From contig NZ_JAVJSE010000002.1 in NCBI RefSeq assembly GCF_040219615.1, forward strand, positions 1-64,000: DNA of 64,000 nucleotides. The letters run 5' to 3'. How positions within the stretch are numbered: the stretch's first letter is position 1; every line of letters begins with the position of its first letter. Below the pieces are notes generated by a model that saw nothing but the letters and a program-made list of their open reading frames with translations, searched no databases and was not told the origin of the DNA. Of this stretch, positions 8,263 through 15,142 are shown piece by piece. The position numbers and the translations under genes are program-made. The DNA is from Thalassobaculum_A sp040219615. GTDB taxonomy: Bacteria; Pseudomonadota; Alphaproteobacteria; Thalassobaculales; Thalassobaculaceae.

Positions 8263-8877
8263 ATGAAGCTGTACTACTCGCCGGGCGCCTGCTCGCTGGC
8301 CGTCCATATCGCCCTGCGCCTCGCCGACCAGCCGTTCGAGATGGAACGCGTCGATTCCGCGACCAAAACCACCGAGACCGGCGCCGACTACCGTGCCATC
8401 AACCCGCGTGGCTATGTTCCGGCGCTGATCCTGGACGGCGGCGAGACCATCACCGAGGCGCCCGCCCTGCTGCAGTACGTCGCCGACCAGGCGCCGCAGG
8501 CCGCCCTCGCCCCGGCGCCCGGCACGCTCGCGCGGACCCGCCTGCAGGAAGCCCTGAACTACATCGCCTCGGAGTTGCACAAGGCGTTCAAGCCGTTCTT
8601 CTCCGGCGCGCCGATCGCCGATACCGACCGCCCGGCGGCCGAGGAGGTCGTTGCCAACCGCATGGGCTTCGCCGAGGCCATGCTGTCCGACGGCCGGCGG
8701 CATCTGGTCGGCGACCGCGTCAGCGTTGCCGATCTGTACCTGTTCACCGTCGCCAACTGGTGCAACTTCGTCGGCATCGACCTGGGTCGCTGGCCGAACG
8801 TGCAGGCCCTGGTCGGCCGCATCGGCGCCCTGCCCGCCACCCGCGACGCGATGGCCGCCGAAGGCCTGACCGGCTGA
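8263..8877 (+). CDS. Glutathione S-transferase, beta-class (GstA-like)
   Basis: This 204-residue enzyme begins MKLYYSPGACSLAVHIALR, the hallmark of bacterial beta-class GstA, in which the cysteine of GACS sits at the active site. NPRGYVPALILDGG and TEAPALLQYV complete the glutathione site, and the C-terminal helical domain includes DRVSVADLYLFTV. It detoxifies electrophiles or reduces mixed disulfides. It is divergent from the HxlR regulator gene and followed by a strong hairpin and an NTF2-like gene. Confidence 0.93.
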   Translation: MKLYYSPGACSLAVHIALRLADQPFEMERVDSATKTTETGADYRAINPRGYVPALILDGGETITEAPALLQYVADQAPQAALAPAPGTLARTRLQEALNYIASELHKAFKPFFSGAPIADTDRPAAEEVVANRMGFAEAMLSDGRRHLVGDRVSVADLYLFTVANWCNFVGIDLGRWPNVQALVGRIGALPATRDAMAAEGLTG

Positions 8878-8882
8878 CGTCC

Positions 8883-8915
8883 GCGGCGGCCCGGGGACCC
8901 GTCCCGGGCCGCCGC
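8883..8915 (+). terminator. Perfect 13-bp hairpin between gst and the NTF2-like gene
   Basis: GCGGCGGCCCGGG at 8883-8895 pairs perfectly with 8903-8915 across a seven-base loop, five bases after the gst stop codon. Only two T residues follow, so it is not a textbook intrinsic terminator. It may act as a transcript-stabilising or attenuating hairpin. Confidence 0.5.
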
Positions 8916-8936
8916 CCTTCCGACACAGGAGTTTCC

Positions 8937-9323
8937 ATGGACCCGCGCTACGCCGCCGTCGTCGACGCCCTGTCGGACTATTTCGACGGCCTCTACCTCA
9001 GCGACACCGATATCCTGTCCCGGGTCTTCCATCCGGATGCCCGCTACGTCTGCGCCACCGAGCCGACCCTGGTGAACTTCGGCATGGACGAGTACCTGCC
9101 GATCGTCGCCCGGCGGCCGTCGCCCGCCAGCCGCGGCGAGGAACGCCGCGACCGGATCGCCGGAATCGAGTTCGCCGGTCCGGCCACCGCCTTCGCCCGT
9201 GTGCACTGTGCGATCGGGCCGAAACACTTCACCGACTTCCTGACCCTGATCGAGACCGACGGCCGCTGGCGGATCATCGCCAAGGTCTTCCACTTCGATC
9301 TCGTCGATACTGCAGCGGCTTGA
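8937..9323 (+). CDS. NTF2-like (SnoaL/lumazine-binding type) family protein
   Basis: This 128-residue protein has an NTF2-like cone fold pattern: an N-terminal helix YAAVVDALSDYFDGLYLSD, then LSRVFHPDARYVC, and closing strands FTDFLTLIETDGRWRIIAKV. Such proteins act as small enzymes or carriers of many kinds; the specific function is unknown. The start is the ATG at 8937 behind AGGAG. It lies between the GST and a nitronate monooxygenase, which suggests a role in the same detoxification unit. Confidence 0.8.
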   Translation: MDPRYAAVVDALSDYFDGLYLSDTDILSRVFHPDARYVCATEPTLVNFGMDEYLPIVARRPSPASRGEERRDRIAGIEFAGPATAFARVHCAIGPKHFTDFLTLIETDGRWRIIAKVFHFDLVDTAAA

Positions 9324-9348
9324 TACCGCCCGAACGGAGAACACCGCC

Positions 9349-10305
9349 ATGTCGCTTCCGACCCGCCTGACCGAGCTGCTCGGCATCGAGCATCCGATCC
9401 TGCTGGCGCCCATGGGTTCCGCTTCCGGCGGCGCCCTGGCCGCCGCCGTGACCGCCGCCGGTGGCTTCGGCTTCATTGGCTCGGGCTACGCCAACAGCGC
9501 CACGATCCGCGACGAGATGGCGGCCGCGGGCAATGCCCGGGTCGGGGTCGGGCTGGTGACCTGGTCGCTGGGCGAGCGGCCGGAGGCGCTGGATGCCGCC
9601 CTCGAGCACGCGCCGCCGGCGGTGATGCTGTCGTTCGGCGACCCGGCGCCCTTTGCCCGGCGTGTAAAGGCCGCCGGCAGCCTGCTGTTCTGCCAGGTGC
9701 AGAGCCTGGAGATGGCGCGGCAGGCCGCCGATGCCGGCGCCGACGTGATCATCGCCCAGGGCCGTGACGCCGGCGGCCATTCCGGCGGCCTGCGGGGCAC
9801 CTTCGGGCTGGTGCCGGCGGTGGTCGACGCGGTGGCGCCGATCCCGGTGGTGGCGGCCGGCGCGATCGCCGACGGCCGCGGGCTCGCCGCCGCCCTGATG
9901 CTGGGCGCCGAGGGCGTGCTGATGGGCACGCGGTTCGCGGCCTCGCGGGAGTCGCTATGGTCCGACGCCCTCAAGCAGGGCGCCGTGGCGGCCGCCGGCG
10001 ACGACACCCTGCAGACCCGGGTGTTCGATATCGTGCGCGGCGTCGCCTGGCCCCCGCACTTCCCGGGCCGCGCCGTCCGCAACGCCTTCGCCGAGCGCTG
10101 GCACGGCCGCGAGGACGAGCTGCTCGACCGCCGGGCCGAGGCCGAGGCCGGCTACGATGCGGCAGCGGCCGACGACCTGACGACCCGCGTGCTGTGGGCC
10201 GGCGAGGGTATCGACCTGGTTGCCGACCTGCCTTCGGCCCGCGACATCGTCGAGCGCACGGTCGCCGAGGCCGAGCGGGCGCTGGGCCGACGCCGGCCCG
10301 GATGA
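9349..10305 (+). CDS. Nitronate monooxygenase family protein (FMN-dependent)
   Basis: This 318-residue TIM-barrel flavoenzyme resembles nitronate monooxygenase, which oxidises nitronates such as propionate-3-nitronate with FMN and O2. Seen are the N-terminal IEHPILLAPMGSASGG, the catalytic-histidine region IIAQGRDAGGHSGG and the phosphate-binding VVAAGAIADGRGLAAAL, then GAEGVLMGTRF. The family is often over-annotated: enoyl reductase or other FMN roles are possible. It is the third gene of the plus-strand run after the GST gene. Confidence 0.9.
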   Translation: MSLPTRLTELLGIEHPILLAPMGSASGGALAAAVTAAGGFGFIGSGYANSATIRDEMAAAGNARVGVGLVTWSLGERPEALDAALEHAPPAVMLSFGDPAPFARRVKAAGSLLFCQVQSLEMARQAADAGADVIIAQGRDAGGHSGGLRGTFGLVPAVVDAVAPIPVVAAGAIADGRGLAAALMLGAEGVLMGTRFAASRESLWSDALKQGAVAAAGDDTLQTRVFDIVRGVAWPPHFPGRAVRNAFAERWHGREDELLDRRAEAEAGYDAAAADDLTTRVLWAGEGIDLVADLPSARDIVERTVAEAERALGRRRPG

Positions 10306-10378
10306 CGCTTTATCCGGGTGAAGATTTGCCGTTCGTCCCCTATTCTAGGACGACCTGCAATCCTCGAGAGCTCCTGCC

Positions 10379-11344
10379 ATGGACGTCCTCGACGACATCC
10401 TCGACACCCTGAACCTGCGCGGGGCGTTCTACTACCGGACCGACTTCTCGCCGCCCTGGGCGGTCACGGTGCCGGAGCTGCGGCAGGCCGCCCGCTTCCA
10501 CCTGGTGGTCCAGGGCCGCTGCCACGTCGCGTTTCCGTCGGGGGCCGCGGTCGACCTCGGCCCCGGCGACCTGGTGCTGATCCCGCGCGGCCGCAGCCAC
10601 GTCATCGCCGACCGTGCCGGCCGCGAGGCGCCGCCGCTGGAGACCGTGCTGTCGGCGGTCGGCTATGACGGCCAGGGCGTACTGGCGGTCGGCGACGGCG
10701 ACCCGGCCGCCAGCACCCAGCTGGTATGCGGCCACTTCACCTTCCGGACCGGCGCCGACCACCCGATCCTGCGGGCCCTGCCGGAGTTCCTGGTGACCTC
10801 CAACGCCGCCCGCGCCCGCGAGCCCTGGCTGGACGACGTGCTGCGCCTGGTGGTGCGGCGGGTGTTCGCCGACGGCGCCGGCTCGGCGGCGGCGGTGACC
10901 CGATTGTCGGAGGTGGTATTCATCGAGCTGCTGCGCGCCGGCATTGGCGTCGAAGGCGAGCTTCGCACGGTCCTGGAGGCGTTCCGCGACCGCCAGGTCG
11001 GGCGTGCCCTGCAGCTCATGCACGCCGAGCCGGCACGGCCCTGGACGGTCGAGTCCCTGGCCGCCGCCGTCGGGATGTCGCGCAGCCGCTTCGCCGAGCG
11101 CTTCAGCGAGCTGATGGAGCTGGCGCCGATGGCCTATCTCGCCGACTGGCGCTTGCAGAAGGCGCTGTCGATGCTCGACGACCCGCGGGTCAGTGTCCAG
11201 CAGGTCGCCGGCCAGATCGGCTACCGGTCGCCTGCCGCCTTCACTCGCGCATTCGCCGCGCGGTTCGGCCTGGCGCCGACGGAATACCGACGAATCTCAA
11301 TAAACGATGCAGATCGTCCCAGACGCAATGCCGGACATCCATAG
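10379..11344 (+). CDS. AraC-family transcriptional regulator with cupin sensor domain
   Basis: This 321-residue regulator has an N-terminal cupin-type sensor domain (about 1-190, with FHLVVQGRCHVAFPSG, then GDLVLIPRGRSH) and a C-terminal double helix-turn-helix (about 215-310: WTVESLAAAVGMSRSRFAER and VAGQIGYRSPAAFTRAF). The DNA-binding part is complete. It precedes a CMD/AhpD-type peroxidase and a YHS protein on the same strand and probably activates them or the preceding detoxification genes. The ligand is unknown. Confidence 0.92.
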   Translation: MDVLDDILDTLNLRGAFYYRTDFSPPWAVTVPELRQAARFHLVVQGRCHVAFPSGAAVDLGPGDLVLIPRGRSHVIADRAGREAPPLETVLSAVGYDGQGVLAVGDGDPAASTQLVCGHFTFRTGADHPILRALPEFLVTSNAARAREPWLDDVLRLVVRRVFADGAGSAAAVTRLSEVVFIELLRAGIGVEGELRTVLEAFRDRQVGRALQLMHAEPARPWTVESLAAAVGMSRSRFAERFSELMELAPMAYLADWRLQKALSMLDDPRVSVQQVAGQIGYRSPAAFTRAFAARFGLAPTEYRRISINDADRPRRNAGHP

Positions 11345-11422
11345 ATAATTCCCATGAGTTGACCACTCGTACGACCGGGTCCATTTCGCCTCCTGTCACG
11401 CACCCCATGCACAGGAGGCTAT

Positions 11423-11974
11423 ATGCAACGCATCCCACGCATCGACGAGGCGAACGCCTCGGCCAAGACCGCCGGGCTGCTCGCCACGGTGAGGAAGCAG
11501 ATGGGCGGGGTTCCGAACATCATCGGAACCATGGCCCAGTCGTCGGCCGCCCTGACCGGCTTTATCGGCCTGTCGGGCGCGCTGGCCGGCGGGACGTTCG
11601 GCCACGCCGAGCGCGAGCAGATCGCGCTCGCCGTGGCCGGCGCGAACCGCTGCGACTACTGCGCCTCGGCGCACAGCATGCTCGGCGGCAACGCCGGGCT
11701 GGCGGCCGAGGAGATCGACCGCAATCTGCAGGGCCGCTCGGCAGACCCGCGGATGCAGGCCGCGCTGCGGTTCGCATCCCGGATCGTCACGACCCGAGGC
11801 CAGGTTACCGACGACGACCTGGCGGCGGTCCGCGCCGCCGGGTTCGAGGACGGCCAGGTGGTCGAGATCCTGGCCAACACCGTCCTCAACATCTTCACCA
11901 ACTATCTCAACCACGCCGCCGCGACCGAGATCGATTTCCCGGTCGTGCTCACCGGCACCGCGACCGCCGCCTGA
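11423..11974 (+). CDS. Carboxymuconolactone decarboxylase/AhpD-like peroxidase-related protein
   Basis: This 183-residue protein carries the AhpD-type redox motif EQIALAVAGANRCDYCASAH, with the CXXC pair and distal histidine used in thiol-dependent peroxide reduction. The fold is all-helical as in the CMD family. It probably reduces organic peroxides using a thiol donor, in the cytoplasm. A good ribosome site (CAGGAGG) precedes ATG 11423. It follows the AraC gene by 78 bases and precedes a secreted YHS protein by 35 bases. Confidence 0.9.
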   Translation: MQRIPRIDEANASAKTAGLLATVRKQMGGVPNIIGTMAQSSAALTGFIGLSGALAGGTFGHAEREQIALAVAGANRCDYCASAHSMLGGNAGLAAEEIDRNLQGRSADPRMQAALRFASRIVTTRGQVTDDDLAAVRAAGFEDGQVVEILANTVLNIFTNYLNHAAATEIDFPVVLTGTATAA

Positions 11975-12009
11975 GCGCGGCCCGCAACCGATCCCCGAAA
12001 GGAAAACCC

Positions 12010-12492
12010 ATGTTCCGGACACTCGCCCTCGCCACCGCCCTGCTGGCCGGCGTCGCCTTCGCCACCCCGGCCCTGGCCGTCGACGAGATCAACGTCGGCC
12101 CCGGCCTGACCTATGCCGGCGCCCCGCTGGGGTTGCGCGGCGTCGACCCGGTCGCGTTCGTCGAGCGCGGCGCCCAGGTCGTCGGCACCGCCAGCCACTC
12201 GGCGGTGCATGACGGCGTCGCCTACTACTTCAGCTCGGAGGCCAACAAGATCGCGTTCGAGAAGAGCCCGGCGCACTACACGCCGCAGAACGGCGGCTTC
12301 TGCACCTACGGCGTGGCGGTCGGCAAGAAGTTCGACGGCGACCCGCGCTTCGCCGAGGTGGTCGACGGCAAGCTCTACGTCTTCCTGAACGAGGCGATCT
12401 TCCACGAGTTCCAGAAGGACCGGGCCGGCACGATCGCCAAGGCCGAGGCCAACTGGTCGAAGATCCGGCACACCGCCGCCACCGCCCTCTGA
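12010..12492 (+). CDS. Secreted YHS-domain protein (1)
   Basis: This 160-residue protein has a clear signal peptide (hydrophobic 5-18, probable cleavage after TPALA near residue 23) and a YHS-type domain: GVDPVAFVERGAQVVGTASH, then AYYFSSEANKIAFEKSPAHY and GFCTYGVAVGKKFDGDP. YHS domains are thought to bind metal, and periplasmic members often occur near redox or copper genes. It closes the run with the AhpD-like gene and is followed by a strong hairpin. A paralogue lies at 13176. Confidence 0.88.
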   Translation: MFRTLALATALLAGVAFATPALAVDEINVGPGLTYAGAPLGLRGVDPVAFVERGAQVVGTASHSAVHDGVAYYFSSEANKIAFEKSPAHYTPQNGGFCTYGVAVGKKFDGDPRFAEVVDGKLYVFLNEAIFHEFQKDRAGTIAKAEANWSKIRHTAATAL

Positions 12493-12508
12493 GGCGGGCG
12501 AAAAATCG

Positions 12509-12539
12509 GCCGGCAGACGCGGGTTACGCGTCTGCCGGC
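12509..12539. terminator. Hairpin after YHS gene, 13-bp perfect stem
   Basis: GCCGGCAGACGCG at 12509-12521 pairs perfectly with 12527-12539 across the loop GGTTA, 16 bases after the YHS stop. On the plus strand no T-run follows; on the minus strand the stem is followed by ATTTTT. It likely ends or protects the upstream transcript. Confidence 0.6.
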
Positions 12540-12758
12540 ACGCTCGCCGGCGCTCGTCCGAGCCGGGTCGCCGTCGATAAAATATTGAAAAGTCGCATTT
12601 TCCCCTTGCAAGTCCGGCCCGGACGACCGATATCCCGGGAGCTATCGATCAAGATCAGAAGCTACTGACCGTCTCTCGAGGCTGCCGGTCTTTCTGTTTC
12701 GACCGACAAGCCGGGACCGCGGCACTCCGCGCGCGGCGTTCCAATAGGAGACACGGAC
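12540..12758 (+). promoter_or_regulatory. Promoter and long leader of the cold-shock gene
   Basis: About 220 bases without a gene precede the cold-shock coding sequence. It includes a comparatively AT-rich patch (12575-12605, with AAAATATTGAAAAG) suited to a promoter, an imperfect palindrome CGATA-N10-TATCG at 12628-12647, and a further leader. Cold-shock genes typically have long structured 5' leaders that act as thermosensors; that this one does is inference. Confidence 0.45.
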
Positions 12759-12965
12759 ATGGCCGTTGGCACCGTGAAGTTTTTCAACACCACCAAGGGT
12801 TTCGGCTTCATCCAGCCGGAGGATGGCAGCAAGGACGTGTTCCTGCACATCTCCGCCGTCGAGCGCGCCGGCCTGATGAGCCCGGCCGAAGGCCAGAAGG
12901 TCGAGTACCGCGTCGAGGCCGGCCGTGACGGCCGCAGCTCGGCCGAGGGTATCGCCTACCTCTGA
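12759..12965 (+). CDS. cspA: Cold-shock protein, CspA family
   Basis: This 68-residue single cold-shock domain protein has both RNA-binding motifs, KGFGFI (RNP1) and VFLHIS (RNP2), and the usual length. It binds single-stranded nucleic acid and acts as an RNA chaperone. Its start follows TAGGAGA. A long leader lies upstream and a textbook terminator downstream, so it is monocistronic. The symbol is generic: several paralogues usually exist per genome. Confidence 0.95.
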   Translation: MAVGTVKFFNTTKGFGFIQPEDGSKDVFLHISAVERAGLMSPAEGQKVEYRVEAGRDGRSSAEGIAYL

Positions 12966-13004
12966 CCGACCGCATACGACCGGCGCCCGGCGCCGGACGG
13001 CACG

Positions 13005-13034
13005 AGCCCCGCGGGTCCGCCCGCGGGGCTTTTT
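13005..13034 (+). terminator. Rho-independent terminator of the cold-shock gene
   Basis: AGCCCCGCGGG at 13005-13015 pairs with 13020-13030 across the loop TCCG and is followed directly by four further T residues. It is the clearest intrinsic terminator in the window. Confidence 0.92.
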
Positions 13035-13175
13035 GCTGTCCGCATTCCGCCCCCGGGCCCGTGTCACGCCGTTGTGTGATGTGCTGATTTGAACGCGATG
13101 CGGCTCCGACCCCAAATCTCGCCACGACGGGAAGGCAATCGCCCCCGCGCATTCTGACGAGCTGGAGGTCTCCCA

Positions 13176-13730
13176 ATGTTCCGCAGACTCATCATGGCCT
13201 CGGCGCTGTCGCTGATGGCGATCTCGGCCGCCCCGATCACCGCCAGTGCCGGCCAGCAATATGTCGACGAATCCGGCTTCGCGGTCAGCGGCTACGACCC
13301 GGTCGCGTTCTTCGAGATGCAGCAGGCGCCGGTCGGCACCAGGCAGCCGCACGCGGTCCCCGGCCGGGCCGACATCACCGCCGAGTACAACGGCGCCAAA
13401 TGGGCGTTCGCCACCGAGGCCAACCGCAAGGCGTTCCTGGCCGATCCGGCGAAATACGCACCGGCCTACGACGGTCACTGCGCCTACGGCATCGCCCAGG
13501 GCGGCAAGGTCCCCGGTAACCCCAACCTGTGGCGCATCGTCGACGGCAGGCTCTACCTGAACATCACCCCGACGGTCGTCGGCTTCTGGGAAAGCGACAT
13601 TCCCGGCAACCTCGACAAGTCGAAGGTCAACTGGGGCAAGCTCGAGGCCGCCGAGGCCTCCGGCAAGAACTGGACGGCGATCGACGACAACAAGGGCACC
13701 TACAGCGGCCCGGCCCCGATCAAGAACTGA
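13176..13730 (+). CDS. Secreted YHS-domain protein (2)
   Basis: This 184-residue protein has a signal peptide (MFRRLIMASALSLMAISAAP, probable cleavage after ASA near 25) and a full YHS domain: GYDPVAFFEMQQAPVGTRQP, then WAFATEANRKAFLADPAKYA and GHCAYGIAQGGKVPGNP, ending with WRIVDGRLYLNI. It matches the common periplasmic YHS proteins of alphaproteobacteria. It resembles the protein at 12010 in layout, suggesting an old duplication with the cold-shock gene between them. Metal binding is likely but not shown. Confidence 0.9.
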   Translation: MFRRLIMASALSLMAISAAPITASAGQQYVDESGFAVSGYDPVAFFEMQQAPVGTRQPHAVPGRADITAEYNGAKWAFATEANRKAFLADPAKYAPAYDGHCAYGIAQGGKVPGNPNLWRIVDGRLYLNITPTVVGFWESDIPGNLDKSKVNWGKLEAAEASGKNWTAIDDNKGTYSGPAPIKN

Positions 13731-13850
13731 CCCACCCGAACCACGGAATGAAATGGCGTTTCCCGTCTGGTCGCCCGGGCTGTTAAGCTCGGCCCGGCCC
13801 GGCCGTGACACCGGTCGGGCCGTCGGAGTCGACCAGGCGAGGAAACCCGC

Positions 13851-14855
13851 ATGAGCCTTCCGCCCATCCTTCGGGACCTGCGGCTGCCGGTGATCGGCTC
13901 ACCGCTGTTCATTGTCTCGAATCCCGACCTCGTGCTGGCCCAGTGCAAGGCCGGCATCGTCGGTTCCTTCCCGGCCCTGAACGCCCGCGAGGCGGACGGC
14001 GAGCCGATCGAGCTGGAGCGCTGGCTGAAGCGCATCACCGAGGAACTGGACCGCCACAACCAGGCCAATCCCGACCGCCCGGCGGCGCCCTACGCGGTCA
14101 ACCAGATCGTGCACCGCACCAACCTCCGGCTGGAGCGCGACATCGAGATCTGCGCGCGCTGGAAGGTGCCGATCTGGATCACCTCGCTCGGCGCCCGGGT
14201 CGAGGTCAACGAGGCGGCGCATTCCTGTGGCGGCATCACCCTGCACGACGTCATCAACGACCGCTTCGCCCGCAAGGCGATCGAAAAGGGTGCCGACGGC
14301 CTGATCGCGGTGGCGGCCGGCGCCGGCGGCCATGCCGGTTCGCTGTCGCCGTTCGCGCTGATCCAGGAGATCCGCAGCTGGTTCGACGGCCCGCTGGCGC
14401 TGTCCGGCGCCATCGCCTGCGGCGATTCCATCCTGGCCGCCCAGGCCGCCGGCGCCGATCTCGCCTATATCGGCTCGGCCTTCATCGCCACCGAGGAGGC
14501 CAACGCGGTCGAGGGCTACAAGCGGATGATCGTCGACTGCGGTGCCGACGACATCGTCTACACGAACCTGTTCACCGGCGTGCTCGGCAACTACCTCAAG
14601 CCGTCGGTCGCCGCCCAGGGCATGGACCCGGACAACCTGCCGACCAGCGACGCCTCGGCGATGAGCTTCGCCAGCGGGTCATCGAAGCCGAAGAGCTGGA
14701 AGGAGATCTGGGGCTCCGGCCAGGGCGTCGGCGCGATCAAGGAGGTGGTACCGGCCGCCGCCCTGATCGACCGCCTGGACCGCGAGTACTGGGCCGCCCG
14801 GAAGCGGTTGTCGGAGACTTTGGCGCGCCAGGCGCGGGTCGCCGAGCCCGCCTGA
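13851..14855 (+). CDS. Nitronate monooxygenase family protein (2)
   Basis: This 334-residue FMN-dependent TIM-barrel protein opens LRLPVIGSPLFIVSNPDLVL and has AVAAGAGGHAGSLSPFALI with the catalytic-histidine region, and GAIACGDSILAAQAAGADLA, then YIGSAFIATEEA near the phosphate site. It belongs to a different branch of the family from the copy at 9349, with longer inserts, so the substrates may differ. It follows the YHS gene by about 120 bases and precedes the LigD region. Nitroalkane oxidation is the family role; the true substrate is unknown. Confidence 0.9.
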   Translation: MSLPPILRDLRLPVIGSPLFIVSNPDLVLAQCKAGIVGSFPALNAREADGEPIELERWLKRITEELDRHNQANPDRPAAPYAVNQIVHRTNLRLERDIEICARWKVPIWITSLGARVEVNEAAHSCGGITLHDVINDRFARKAIEKGADGLIAVAAGAGGHAGSLSPFALIQEIRSWFDGPLALSGAIACGDSILAAQAAGADLAYIGSAFIATEEANAVEGYKRMIVDCGADDIVYTNLFTGVLGNYLKPSVAAQGMDPDNLPTSDASAMSFASGSSKPKSWKEIWGSGQGVGAIKEVVPAAALIDRLDREYWAARKRLSETLARQARVAEPA

Positions 14856-14982
14856 CCGGCCGTCCCCCTCGAGGCGCCCGCGTCGACACGGTGCGGCGGC
14901 CGGTTCGGCGATCGTCGGAACCCGTCCGGCGGTTCACCGGTTCGTGCTGTGAGCCGAAAGACCGCCGAAAGGGGGAGCCGCC

Positions 14983-15141
14983 ATGGCCAGCCGTACCACC
15001 GCCAGAAGCAAGTCCTCGACCGCATCGTCCCGGCAGTCGTCGAAGAGCATGATCAGGCCCAAGCGTCCGCCCGACATCGACGAGGACGAGCGGCCGACCG
15101 GCGGCAGGTCTTCGAGCGGCGGCCGTCGCAAGGCGGGCTGA
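14983..15141 (+). CDS. Small basic hypothetical protein upstream of ligD
   Basis: This 52-codon frame begins ATG after a strong GGGGGAG site and ends TGA at 15139-15141, one base before the ligD start codon. The product is Ser/Arg/Lys-rich (MASRTTARSKSSTASSRQSS, then an acidic DIDEDE patch and a basic Gly-rich tail), predicted to be disordered. The tight spacing and good ribosome site support a real translated gene coupled to ligD. It might bind DNA or only serve as a translational leader. I do not recognise a family. Confidence 0.55.
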   Translation: MASRTTARSKSSTASSRQSSKSMIRPKRPPDIDEDERPTGGRSSSGGRRKAG

Positions 15142-15142
15142 G

